A stretch of 64,000 nucleotides of DNA. It comes from Winogradskyella thalassocola (lineage in GTDB: Bacteria > Bacteroidota > Bacteroidia > Flavobacteriales > Flavobacteriaceae). A program made the position numbers and the translations under genes. Location: positions 334,355-398,354 of the forward strand of contig NZ_FNCZ01000003.1 of NCBI RefSeq assembly GCF_900099995.1. The letters run 5' to 3'. Of the stretch, positions 10,371 to 18,141 are shown one piece after another (position 1 is the stretch's first letter; each line of letters starts with the position of its first letter). Under the pieces are notes generated by a model that was given only the letters and a program-made list of their open reading frames with translations, searched no databases and was not told where the DNA came from.

Positions 10371-10462
10371 TTGAATGTAGAGATATTAGTTGATATACAT
10401 AATTAATAAGCGATAGCAAATTACTACGATATGTCTGTACGACCAATAGCTAAATTCTAAAT

Positions 10463-10552
10463 AGTGGATTTTTGAAACGCGTAATTATTTACAAACATCT
10501 GTTTAATAGGTGTTTGTGAATGTTTTTGAATGCGGAATAAGTGGATTTTTAA
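10463..10552. promoter_or_regulatory. Candidate PUL control region upstream of susC-like gene
   Basis: Two near-identical 13-mers, AGTGGATTTTTGA (10463-10475) and AGTGGATTTTTAA (10540-10552), lie 77 bp apart. Between them is an inverted repeat ACAAACATC (10491-10499) / GGTGTTTGT (10509-10517), 8 of 9 bases paired. The core GTGGATTTT also appears at 12341-12349, 80 bp upstream of the adjacent regulator gene. This position and sharing suggest binding sites for the locus regulator, but no function is shown. Confidence 0.4.
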
Positions 10553-10623
10553 GGCGGATATTCTAGCTTGTACTGCTAAATCAACAATAAAGGGGTTAGG
10601 TTTTTATTAAAAAGCGCTATTTA

Positions 10624-12261
10624 TTAGACTGATTTTATCATCTCTTCAAAATTTTCTTTATCAATTGCTGATTTATTAATCGCTGCTCGATAATTATAAA
10701 TGGTATTTACAGAGTATCGTAAGATTTTTGCAATTCTAGAACTGTTGTTAATACCTAATTTTATTAAGGCCAGAATTCTTAACTCTGTATTGAGTTCACT
10801 TTGGTTTTTGAGGTCTATTTGATGTTCTGGTTTAAGCAGTTGATTAATGTCGTTTAAGAAATTAGGATAGATATGTAAAAATGAACTATCAAAGTTGCGG
10901 TTAAAAATCTCGAGTTCTTCGTCTATAAACTGTTTTGACTTTGACAGTTTTAAAAGCGCCGTCATTTGATTGGCGTTTACATATTTGCGAACCAGCTTTC
11001 TGTATACATCTAGTTTGTCTATATATTCGGAATACAGATTTAAAAAACTGCCAATGTAATGTTCTTTTACTTTGTCGACTTCGGACAGTTCAGAATATAA
11101 ACGCTTTAAATCTTCGTTAGAGGTGTTTAGTTTTTCATTGAATACTTTCAGTTGTTCGTTTGCTGTTTTTAAATTATTTCTTGCAATAGATACTTTTTTT
11201 ACCTGTTTAAAAATAAGGTAGACAGCCACTAATAAAAAAGTCGCTAAGATGCTTATAAAGATTAATGACTTCTGAAGTTTGTTTTTCTGTTTGGTACTTT
11301 TTTGCTCATAGGCCTTCGTTATTAAAGGCATGTTATTAGCGATATCTACAAAGCGTAATTGCGAATTGTAAAACTCGGCATCATCGTATGAAAAATTGAT
11401 GTATTGATGGGCTCTATCGATATCACCCTCTATAAATAAGAGTTTGGCTAAGGTTCCCATAGAGGCATTATCCTTTACAGCAGCCTGAATATCTGAAATA
11501 GCAGAAAGCATGAGATATTCTTTTTGCTTTGTGATTTGGTTATTTAATTGGTACAACAAAGAGCGTTCAAAAGTAACAAGTGAAAAGCCTCTCGATCCCA
11601 TCTCTACCATTTTTAAGCGCTGTGAATTCACAGTAAAAGCGCTATCTAAGTTACGGCTGTCTCTATGTTCTTTTTCTTTTATTCGTAAGGCTTCTTCTGT
11701 ATTTGGTTGTATTCTGGCATATAATGAATCTTTGTAAGACGTGTATAATTGGGAATAATTAGATTGGCTTCGTTTTACAGCGGTATTGTATGCTAACCCA
11801 GAGTAGCCTTCTTCATAGGCAATAAAGTAATCATTAATTAAGGATTCTGGGAGGGCGTTTCTGTCTATTTCGCTTAGAGCGTCAATAGATTCTTTAAATC
11901 GACCAGTATTTACTAAAAGTAATCCCATTTTTAAGATGGCTTCATTGACTAATAGATCATCATTTAGTGTTTCTGCTAACTCTATGTTTTTTTCAATATG
12001 TTGTAGGGCGTCGTTAAAGCTGTAAAATTGATACTCTTGAAAAATGGTGTTTGTTATATCGTATTGCTGTTTAAGATCTTTAGTATTATGTCTTTGGGCA
12101 AGGTAGTTTTTGATGCGTTCTTCTTTTTCAAGCTCATAGACATTATGATTGCTCATCTTCGTTTCGAGTACTTTAGTCAGCGAATCTAAATTTTGAGACC
12201 ACAGGCTATGTTGCAAAAGCAAGACTGCTATGAAGCCAAAAATGAACTTTAAGGTATGCAT
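10624..12261 (-). CDS. Membrane-spanning TPR/HTH regulator (DUF6377-like), likely PUL regulator
   Basis: The 545-residue protein has an N-terminal signal peptide (LLQHSLWSQ) and helical TPR-like repeats to about residue 325. One transmembrane segment follows (ISILATFLLVAVYLIF, about 333-350), then a coiled coil (NNLKTANEQLKVFNEKLNTS, about 360-395) and a cytoplasmic part. It ends in a helix-turn-helix of the type ALIKLGINNSSRIAKILRYS-VNTIYNYR. This layout, with a periplasmic sensor joined directly to a DNA-binding tail and no kinase, matches DUF6377 proteins and is similar in concept to SusR. It lies just upstream of the SusC gene on the same strand, so I infer that it senses the glycan product and activates this locus. 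Confidence 0.72.
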   Translation of the reverse strand: MHTLKFIFGFIAVLLLQHSLWSQNLDSLTKVLETKMSNHNVYELEKEERIKNYLAQRHNTKDLKQQYDITNTIFQEYQFYSFNDALQHIEKNIELAETLNDDLLVNEAILKMGLLLVNTGRFKESIDALSEIDRNALPESLINDYFIAYEEGYSGLAYNTAVKRSQSNYSQLYTSYKDSLYARIQPNTEEALRIKEKEHRDSRNLDSAFTVNSQRLKMVEMGSRGFSLVTFERSLLYQLNNQITKQKEYLMLSAISDIQAAVKDNASMGTLAKLLFIEGDIDRAHQYINFSYDDAEFYNSQLRFVDIANNMPLITKAYEQKSTKQKNKLQKSLIFISILATFLLVAVYLIFKQVKKVSIARNNLKTANEQLKVFNEKLNTSNEDLKRLYSELSEVDKVKEHYIGSFLNLYSEYIDKLDVYRKLVRKYVNANQMTALLKLSKSKQFIDEELEIFNRNFDSSFLHIYPNFLNDINQLLKPEHQIDLKNQSELNTELRILALIKLGINNSSRIAKILRYSVNTIYNYRAAINKSAIDKENFEEMIKSV

Positions 12262-12451
12262 TTTGGAAGATTAATTTTTATAGTAGGGTTAATTGTGCCT
12301 CTAAAATTAGAATAAAAAAAGTACCTAACGAGAAATTTTGGTGGATTTTGGTTGTTCATGAATTTATTAAATCAATTCTAAAAATAAAAAGCAGTCTTAC
12401 CTTTTATTATTTCTCCTTGACCAAAAGTCATACAATAGTCATATTTTAGAA

Positions 12452-12550
12452 GGTTCTCAATACATCCCGACGAAAAGGTTGGGACATTCGAACTGACGTT
12501 AGGGGTTTTGACGTGTTGTTGTGGGAATGGTTGGAACACGCGAACTGACG
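12452..12550. repeat. Dispersed inverted-repeat element plus truncated unit
   Basis: The 306-bp gap 12262-12567 contains one element starting GGTTCTCAATACATCCCGAC with the arm GGTTGGGACATTCGAACTGACG (separate words GGTTGGGACA and TTCGAACTGACG), and a fragment ACACGCGAACTGACG at 12536-12550. The stem is CCCGAC/GTTGGG, so one pair is G-T. Otherwise the gap holds only AT-rich sequence and the GTGGATTTT motif at 12341. Confidence 0.65.
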
Positions 12551-12567
12551 GTTGGTGTTCCGTTTGA

Positions 12568-13875
12568 TTACGTCTTCAACAAAGTAAAATAAAACGTCGT
12601 GCCACTACCCTCTTGGCTTTCTAACCAGATATTACCTTTGTAGTAAGTAATAATTTTTTTTACGATAGAGAGTCCGATACCAGATGAGGAACTGGTGCTT
12701 TCTAATTTGGTAAAGACTTTGAATATTCTCTCGAAATACTCCGGTTTAATGCCCACTCCGTTGTCTTTGACGAAAAACTCGTAATGGTCGCTGTTTTCTG
12801 TAAAACCGACTTCAATAAGGCTGTTGTCTTTATCGCTATAATTAATAGCGTTTTGAATAAGGTTTTGAAACACCTGCTTAAAGCGCCAAGGATTCCCCAA
12901 AATGCTTGGTAGGTTGTCTTGTATGGTTATACTGATGTGATTTGGTACGAGAAGGGTTTGTATAACCTCATGGACGAGTGTATTAAAATTGACCTGTTTG
13001 TCTTCTGATTCTAATTTATCGATGGTGGAATAATCTAAAATACCTTTGATGAGAAAATCCATTTTCTCGACGTTAAACAACACTTGATGCAGTGGTATAA
13101 GATCGGTTTCGCTTAAGGTGTCTTTATGATCATCCATAAACCAGCCCACTAAGGTGTGAATATTAATGAGTGGTGCTTTTAAATCGTGCGACACCACATG
13201 GGCATACTCGTTGAGTTCTTCATTTTGAAGTGATAAACTTTGCAGCAGCTCTTCTTTTTTCTTTTTCTGGGCTTTGATGCGTTCTTCGTTTTCTTTTCTC
13301 TGAATGACGTTAACCAGCATATTAGCAAAAACAAAGAGGATGTCTTTCTCGTTTTCGGTGTACTTGTTTATTTTTTTAACGGCATCGAAACCTATAAAGC
13401 CAATTAATTCGTTGTTTTTAATTTTTGGAATGGTGATTAAACTCTTAATGCCTTGTGGTTCTAAAACGGCACGAAGGCCCATTTCACCATCTTCTGGTAG
13501 TTGACTAACATCTTCTACGTAAAAGGCTTCACCGTTTTTATGGGCGTTTATCCATTGTGTAATATAATCTACAGGAATGTTTTGCAGGTTTTGTATTTCG
13601 GGTTCTATGCCTTTAGCGCACCATTCGTAGGTATTGGAAGTGGTATTGTTTACAAAATCGTAATTAAAAATATAACTGCGATCGCACTCTACAAACTCCC
13701 CTATTTGTTGTAATGATTCTCGGATGAGTTTATCGATATCAGATAAGTCTGAATTGATATAGGTTGTAGACACACTAATTAATAAGTCTTGAAACCGCAG
13801 CTGTCTTTCTATGATTTTATCTTTTTCTAATTGTTTAAAATCGTGTTCTGAATTCTGCTGGCTTTCTTTTTTCAT
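12568..13875 (-). CDS. GAF-domain sensor histidine kinase
   Basis: The 435-residue protein has no membrane segment. Residues ~25-200 form a GAF domain (LRFQDLLISVSTTYINSD ... LITIPKIKNNELIGFIGFDAV). A coiled coil (EERIKAQKKKKEELLQSLS) leads into the HisKA domain with the phospho-acceptor in EYAHVVSHDLKAPL. The HATPase domain shows the N box NLIQNAINYSDKD, G1 DNGVGI and G2 SSGIGLSIVKKI. No response regulator gene is adjacent, so it is an orphan kinase. The GAF ligand is unknown. It is monocistronic: repeats lie downstream and a gap upstream. Confidence 0.9.
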   Translation of the reverse strand: MKKESQQNSEHDFKQLEKDKIIERQLRFQDLLISVSTTYINSDLSDIDKLIRESLQQIGEFVECDRSYIFNYDFVNNTTSNTYEWCAKGIEPEIQNLQNIPVDYITQWINAHKNGEAFYVEDVSQLPEDGEMGLRAVLEPQGIKSLITIPKIKNNELIGFIGFDAVKKINKYTENEKDILFVFANMLVNVIQRKENEERIKAQKKKKEELLQSLSLQNEELNEYAHVVSHDLKAPLINIHTLVGWFMDDHKDTLSETDLIPLHQVLFNVEKMDFLIKGILDYSTIDKLESEDKQVNFNTLVHEVIQTLLVPNHISITIQDNLPSILGNPWRFKQVFQNLIQNAINYSDKDNSLIEVGFTENSDHYEFFVKDNGVGIKPEYFERIFKVFTKLESTSSSSGIGLSIVKKIITYYKGNIWLESQEGSGTTFYFTLLKT

Positions 13876-14024
13876 GGGACAAGGCGTAATTTAAGGTGGT
13901 GTATCATTCCTTTTTCGAATATACTATTTCCATGCTTATTACAAAAATAAGATTTGCAAAACGGCTTATTTTATTATAATCGTTTGCATTGATTGGTTTC
14001 ACCAAAAATAAAACATCTTAAAAT

Positions 14025-14402
14025 TTAATACATCCTATTTTCATTCGCTGCTGTTTTAGGAATCTGTTGAATAGCGTCCCAATGCTTAACTATTTTTCCG
14101 TTCTTATCAAATCTGAAATAATCCATGGTGATATATTGGTCATCATCGGGCCAAATTTGATGCGTGTGTAAGGATACTAAATCGCCTTCAGCAACACTGC
14201 GTACAAAGTTTATGGACTTATTAGGGAATTCTGATAGCATACGTTCAAAATAATCAATGAATCCTTGTGTCCCATTAGCAACTGCTGGGTTATGTTGAAT
14301 ATAGGTATCACCGACATAAAGTGCTATGGCTTTTTTAGGATTCCCTTCGTAAGCCATTTTATAAAAGGCAATGGCATTTTGCTTGTTTTGTTCTAAATTC
14401 AT
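14025..14402 (-). CDS. SnoaL-like / NTF2-fold protein
   Basis: The 125-residue protein has the SnoaL-like polyketide-cyclase pattern NAIAFYKMAYEGNPKKAIALYVGDTYIQHNP ... GFIDYFERM ... VRSVAEGDLVSLHTHQIW ... DYFRFDKNGKIVKHWDAIQ. This alpha+beta cone fold is common in small hydrolases, isomerases and binding proteins; no specific reaction can be assigned. It lies downstream of the quinone-reductase gene with a 168-bp gap filled by a repeat element, so cotranscription with the oxidoreductase pair is possible but not certain. Related SnoaL proteins often sit beside nitroreductases and HxlR regulators. Confidence 0.75.
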   Translation of the reverse strand: MNLEQNKQNAIAFYKMAYEGNPKKAIALYVGDTYIQHNPAVANGTQGFIDYFERMLSEFPNKSINFVRSVAEGDLVSLHTHQIWPDDDQYITMDYFRFDKNGKIVKHWDAIQQIPKTAANENRMY

Positions 14403-14430
14403 AAGGTTTGATTTTTTTATGAGTTGCTTT

Positions 14431-14538
14431 CGTTAGTTCGAGTGTCCCGACTTTTTTGTCGGGATGTATCGAGAACCATAAGAATTAATAAGCTTCTCGA
14501 TACTAATTTCTCGTACCTCGAAATGCACTCGAAGTGAC
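14431..14538. repeat. Dispersed inverted-repeat element, two forms side by side
   Basis: One full unit (14431-14477) reads CGTTAGTTCGAGTGTCCCGA, then an arm GTCGGGATGTATCGAGAACC. A second form without the GC hairpin (14493-14538) reads CTTCTCGATACTAATTTC ... GCACTCGAAGTGAC. The orientation is opposite to the copies at 50 and 12452. The element occupies most of the gap between the SnoaL-like and quinone-reductase genes. Confidence 0.7.
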
Positions 14539-14570
14539 ACTTATTTTTTATAGGATACTTTCTAAAAAGA

Positions 14571-15578
14571 TTAAAATCCTTCTAAAACAATTTTACCTTT
14601 TGCTTTTCCTGTTTCTAGGAATGCATGTGCTTTACGAAGGTTTTCTGCATTGATAATTCCGAAATTTTCACCTAAGGTGGTTTTGATGGTTCCGTTATCA
14701 ATTAATTCAGCCACTTTGTTTAAAATATTGTGCTGCTCTATCATATCTTCGGTTTGAAACATAGATCGCGTGAACATAAATTCCCAATGTGTTGAAACCG
14801 ATTTTAATTTAAACGGCATAATATTAAACGTTTTTGGATCGTCAATAAATCCGAATTTACCTTGAGGTTTAATTAGTTTAACGATCTCATCTGCGTGTTG
14901 CTCCGTTCCGTTTAAACTCACTACATAATCTGGAGCAGGAAGGTTGTGTTTCTCTAATTCTTCACTTAATTTAAGTCTATGGTTAATAACTGAATCTGCA
15001 CCTAAGTCTTTTAACCAGGCTGTAGTTTCTTCTCGAGAAGCCGTACCAATAATATTTAGTTTTGTTAGCTTTTTAGCCAATTGCACTAAAATAGAACCCA
15101 CACCTCCAGCAGCACCAATGACTAAAATCGACTTGCTAGCATCCTCTTTTGCAACTTGTAATCTATCAAATAACATTTCGTACGCTGTAAGTGTTGTTAA
15201 TGGCAAAGCAGCAGCTTCAGGAAAAGTTAAACTTGTAGGCTTTTTACCCACAATACGTTCATCTACTATTTGGTATTCTGCATAACTGCCTTGACGTGTA
15301 AAATCGCCAGCATACCACACTTCGTCACCAACTTTAAATAAAGAAACGTCCTCTCCTACTTCTTTTACTATTCCGGTTGCATCCCAACCAATTACTTTCC
15401 AATCGTCACCTTCTATCGGCATACCTGCACGGACTTTGTAATCTGCTGGGTTTACTGAAATTGCTTTTATGTCTACTAAAATATCTCTACCAGTTGATTT
15501 TGGTGTGTTTAATTCTATGTCTTGTAGTGAGTTAATATCTTCTATTGGAAGATTCTCTTTATATCCTATGGCTTTCAT
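14571..15578 (-). CDS. Zinc-type alcohol dehydrogenase family / NADPH:quinone reductase-like protein
   Basis: The 335-residue MDR-superfamily protein has a GroES-like N-terminal domain (DIKAISVNPADYKVRAGMP ... DATGIVKEVGEDV ... GDEVWYAGDFTRQGSYAEY) and a Rossmann domain with IGAAGGVGSILVQLAKK near 153-169. The zinc-binding cysteines and histidine of classical ADH are not evident, so NADPH-dependent reduction of quinones or enones is the likeliest reaction. It follows the nitroreductase gene by 26 bp and shares its promoter, under an HxlR-type repressor. The pairing suggests defence against quinones and other electrophiles. Confidence 0.85.
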   Translation of the reverse strand: MKAIGYKENLPIEDINSLQDIELNTPKSTGRDILVDIKAISVNPADYKVRAGMPIEGDDWKVIGWDATGIVKEVGEDVSLFKVGDEVWYAGDFTRQGSYAEYQIVDERIVGKKPTSLTFPEAAALPLTTLTAYEMLFDRLQVAKEDASKSILVIGAAGGVGSILVQLAKKLTKLNIIGTASREETTAWLKDLGADSVINHRLKLSEELEKHNLPAPDYVVSLNGTEQHADEIVKLIKPQGKFGFIDDPKTFNIMPFKLKSVSTHWEFMFTRSMFQTEDMIEQHNILNKVAELIDNGTIKTTLGENFGIINAENLRKAHAFLETGKAKGKIVLEGF

Positions 15579-15604
15579 GTTTTGTGTGTTTTAGGTGGAA
15601 TTGC

Positions 15605-16282
15605 TTACTTGAATGTTACGATATCTTCAAAGTTTCGTCTTGATTTTCCGAACTCTGGATCTGCTTTTCGATAGCCAAAAGCCGTCATAAATGATAAACC
15701 GTATTTATCTGTGTCGACTCCAAATTTCTCTTTTAATAGCGCTTCTGCTTTTTCTTGATGAAAACCTTCAATCGGACACGAATCAATTCCTGTTAATGCT
15801 GCAGCGGTCATCATGTTTCCTAAAGCGATGTAAGTTTGTTTAGACGACCAATCGAATAACTTTTTGTCGGTATCTAAATCGAAATCACGCTCTTGAAACT
15901 CTCTGTAAAATGTAGAATATATATCAATAACCTCTTGTGGTAATTGTTTGACGTCTTTCATCATGTGCATAATATAGTCGGCATCATGTTTAACCATAGG
16001 TGCTTTCATACTTAAACCTAATACAAAATGACTTGCTGTATCTAATTTTAAAGGTGCTCCCCAAGCTACAGGTTTTAATAACTCACGTAATTCTTTGTCT
16101 TGAACTACAATAAAATGCCAAGGTTCAAAACCAAATGAACTCGGTGATAAATGTGCTGTTTCTAGGATAAATTTCATGTCTTCATCTGAAATTGTTTTAG
16201 TAGGGTCAAATTCCTTAGTGGCATGTCTAAAATTAAAGGCGTTTAAGATGTCTGTTTTGGCAATGTTTGGTGTATTCATCAT
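15605..16282 (-). CDS. NAD(P)H-dependent nitroreductase-family flavoprotein (NfsB-like)
   Basis: The 225-residue protein has the nitroreductase FMN motif RHATKEFD near 19-26, then ISDEDMKFILETAHLSPSSFGFEPW and the C-terminal IDSCPIEGFHQEKAEALL ... KYGLSFMTAFGYRKADPE. Enzymes of this group reduce nitroaromatics, quinones or flavins with NAD(P)H. Two adjacent ATGs allow the start at 16282 or 16279. It is the first gene of the unit divergent from the HxlR regulator, with a 17-bp operator just upstream. A similar gene lies at 38874-39506 in a second stress operon. Confidence 0.9.
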   Translation of the reverse strand: MMNTPNIAKTDILNAFNFRHATKEFDPTKTISDEDMKFILETAHLSPSSFGFEPWHFIVVQDKELRELLKPVAWGAPLKLDTASHFVLGLSMKAPMVKHDADYIMHMMKDVKQLPQEVIDIYSTFYREFQERDFDLDTDKKLFDWSSKQTYIALGNMMTAAALTGIDSCPIEGFHQEKAEALLKEKFGVDTDKYGLSFMTAFGYRKADPEFGKSRRNFEDIVTFK

Positions 16283-16319
16283 TATATATTATTATCTGAT
16301 TAATTGATTTACAACTTAT

Positions 16320-16369
16320 ACTATCAAAAGTATAGTGACAAAAGTATATATAGTTTTAGTTTCTCACAA
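16320..16369 (-). promoter_or_regulatory. Promoter and HxlR operator for the nitroreductase unit
   Basis: Operator ACTATCAAAAGTATAGT (16320-16336) contains the inverted arms ACTAT/ATAGT and is 16/17 identical to the site at 16445-16461. On the minus strand a -7 element TACTTTTG (16339-16346) is preceded, after a 20-bp spacer, by TTG (16367-16369), fitting the Bacteroidota TTTG-N19/20-TAnnTTTG promoter. The operator would cover the transcription start. A second TACTTTTG overlaps the operator itself (16325-16332). Confidence 0.65.
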
Positions 16370-16444
16370 TAACGGTCAAAAAGGATAGTATAAAATTAAT
16401 TTTCTAAATAATTGCAAATCAGCATTATAGATGCTGAATAAATT

Positions 16445-16491
16445 ACTATAAAAAGTATAGTTGTGTAATTTAATATAGTAGTATATCTTTG
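16445..16491 (+). promoter_or_regulatory. Promoter and HxlR operator for the hxlR-type gene
   Basis: Operator ACTATAAAAAGTATAGT (16445-16461) is a perfect inverted repeat ACTATA/TATAGT with a 5-bp centre. The promoter is GTTG (16460-16463), a 20-bp spacer, then TATCTTTG (16484-16491), a full match to TAnnTTTG. The operator overlaps the -33 element, so binding would repress the regulator gene itself. A further short palindrome AGTATGAATACT lies at 16503-16514 near the start codon. Confidence 0.7.
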
Positions 16492-16530
16492 CACTCACAT
16501 AAAGTATGAATACTATAATTTTTTAATTGT

Positions 16531-16878
16531 ATGATGTATCAATATAAAGGAAAAGACTACCCCTGTTGCGCAAGTTTAACTATGGGCATTATTGGTGGTA
16601 AATGGAAGACGGTTATTTTATATCATTTAATAGGTGGCACACTTCGCTACAATGAATTACGAAAAGAAATGCCTTCTGTTACAGAGCGCACCTTAAGTTT
16701 ACAATTAAAGACTTTAGAGGAAGATGGCATTGTAAAACGAAAGGTATATACTTCTAAGCCGCCTTTAAAAGTAGAATATTCGTTAACCAATTTGGGAAAA
16801 ACACTCATTCCGGTTATTCAGTCTATTGCAGATTGGGGTGTATCTGTTGTAGAAGATAAAGGTGCCGTTGTAGCATAA
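16531..16878 (+). CDS. HxlR-family winged-helix transcriptional regulator
   Basis: The 115-residue protein has the HxlR signature: YPCCASLTMGIIGGKWKTVI near 10-30 (standard pattern C.....L.xIGGKWxxxILxxL), then RYNELRKEMPSVTERTLSLQL recognition helix and wing residues EEDGIVKRKVY. A Cys12-Cys13 pair sits where redox-sensing cysteines occur in YodB/HypR-type members of this family. It is divergent from a nitroreductase/quinone-reductase unit, and both promoters carry the same 17-bp palindrome. I infer a repressor that senses quinone, disulfide or other electrophile stress through cysteine modification and controls itself and the divergent enzymes. Confidence 0.9.
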   Translation: MMYQYKGKDYPCCASLTMGIIGGKWKTVILYHLIGGTLRYNELRKEMPSVTERTLSLQLKTLEEDGIVKRKVYTSKPPLKVEYSLTNLGKTLIPVIQSIADWGVSVVEDKGAVVA

Positions 16879-17145
16879 GAATTCATTTTTGTTTTTTGAC
16901 TATAGCATTGAGCATCCCCAATTATGGGGTGTTACTGATGACATTTGTATACCCAGAAATTTACTATTTTGACGTTAACGGATGCGATACATGAGGTTAA
17001 TTTGAGCTTACCTATGATTAGCGCTATCTCCTAACTCATATTATATATAAACAGTTGTATTCATTCCGTCTAGAAATACAATACAGTTATCCATTTTTCT
17101 TCAGGAATTAAGTAAAACTTAACAGCCTAAAAATTTTTAAACAAG

Positions 17146-17153
17146 TACCTTTG
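17146..17153 (+). promoter_or_regulatory. -7 element for the outer-membrane barrel gene
   Basis: TACCTTTG matches TAnnTTTG and lies 56 bp before the chosen ATG at 17209. No convincing TTTG is found 19-20 bp further upstream. The rest of the 330-bp gap 16879-17208 is AT-rich with no ORF, and only a weak 4-bp GC hairpin (CCCC/GGGG) near 16920 after the HxlR gene. Confidence 0.45.
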
Positions 17154-17208
17154 TAATCATTGTCATTTGAAGTCCAAATCTTCAATTTATACTAAAAAAT
17201 CTTCAATT

Positions 17209-18078
17209 ATGAAACGTACAATCACAGTCGCTATAGCAGTATTGCTAAGCACAACAACTTATGCACAATTTCAAGTTTCGGCCAGTGGTGGTTATGCCAT
17301 AGGTAGTGCTGGAATGAAACTTGGTGAGACACAAACTTCTAGCGGTATTGAAAACTCTTATGGAAGTTATGGAGAGGGTTTAAATGCTCAATTACGAGGG
17401 ACCTATTTTTTTAATAACCGTATTGGTGTTGATTTGAGCTTGGGGTATCTTCATGGATCTGACCAAACGGTATCTAAAGTGAATTTTACAGGTTTTGAGG
17501 TTGATGCAATTGCCAGAGCACGTGCTTTTGGTGCCGCTGCCTCTATCGTTTATAAATTTGATTCAAATGTTTATGCGCGTCTTGGTGCGCTTGTTAAATT
17601 AGGAGGTAAGACCGAAGCTGTTGTGTATCAGAAAGCGACATTTTCGCAGGCTGAAGCCGATGCTATCGGTGTGCCATTAGGATCGTATTCTGAAACTAAC
17701 TATGTAGAAGATTATCACGGACAATTTCCTTTAGGTTTTGTTGCTGCTTTGGGTTATGAATATCCTCTGAATACGCACTTTAGTGTGTTTGCCGAAGCTG
17801 AGTATTACGGGATTAGTTTAAAACGAAAAGATTCTGAAATCACTGAATTTAACACTAACGTTGTTTTACCAGATGGTACGGTTGCTGTACGTGGTCTCTA
17901 TTCTTTAGATAACTTACCTGCAGGGACCAATAAAACAACCACTTATGTGGATGAATTACCTAGTGATAATACCGATTCGTCAAAAGAATTAGCCGTTAAA
18001 GTGCCGTATTCTTCCTTCGGAATTAATTTTGGAGTGATTTATAAATTTAAAGGAGCTAGTTCAGACTCTAAAAAATAA
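17209..18078 (+). CDS. Outer-membrane beta-barrel protein
   Basis: The start at ATG 17209 (289 residues) is preferred over an upstream TTG at 17167 because it begins directly with a signal peptide, MKRTITVAIAVLLSTTTYAQ. The mature protein alternates hydrophobic and polar residues in strands: QFQVSASGGYAIGSAGMKL, NRIGVDLSLGYLHG, NVYARLGALVKLGG, HFSVFAEAEYYGISLKRK, and ends in a strand SFGINFGVIYKFKG. This is typical of OmpA-like or OprF-type eight- to ten-stranded barrels (outer membrane beta-barrel domain). No periplasmic OmpA domain is present. Role unknown; it is monocistronic, with its own promoter element and terminator. Confidence 0.8.
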   Translation: MKRTITVAIAVLLSTTTYAQFQVSASGGYAIGSAGMKLGETQTSSGIENSYGSYGEGLNAQLRGTYFFNNRIGVDLSLGYLHGSDQTVSKVNFTGFEVDAIARARAFGAAASIVYKFDSNVYARLGALVKLGGKTEAVVYQKATFSQAEADAIGVPLGSYSETNYVEDYHGQFPLGFVAALGYEYPLNTHFSVFAEAEYYGISLKRKDSEITEFNTNVVLPDGTVAVRGLYSLDNLPAGTNKTTTYVDELPSDNTDSSKELAVKVPYSSFGINFGVIYKFKGASSDSKK

Positions 18079-18100
18079 TTCTATAGACTATGGTCATGCT

Positions 18101-18130
18101 AAACTCCTATTATAAAAAATAGGAGTTTTT
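18101..18130 (+). terminator. Intrinsic terminator after the barrel gene
   Basis: The perfect 11-bp stem AAACTCCTATT (18101-18111) / AATAGGAGTTT (18118-18128) with a 6-nt loop is followed by TTTT on the plus strand. It lies 22 bp after the stop codon and just before the convergent monooxygenase gene ends. Confidence 0.85.
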
Positions 18131-18141
18131 TTATGCTTTTT

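Noticed and set aside
10371-10440. -7 promoter element for the SusC gene
   Set aside because: The nearest candidate, GCAAATTAC at about 10426, gives TAATTTG on the minus strand with one base missing from TAnnTTTG, too weak to list.
17167-17208. TTG start extending the barrel protein by 14 residues
   Set aside because: The ATG at 17209 starts a clean signal peptide; the extension is charged and would spoil it.
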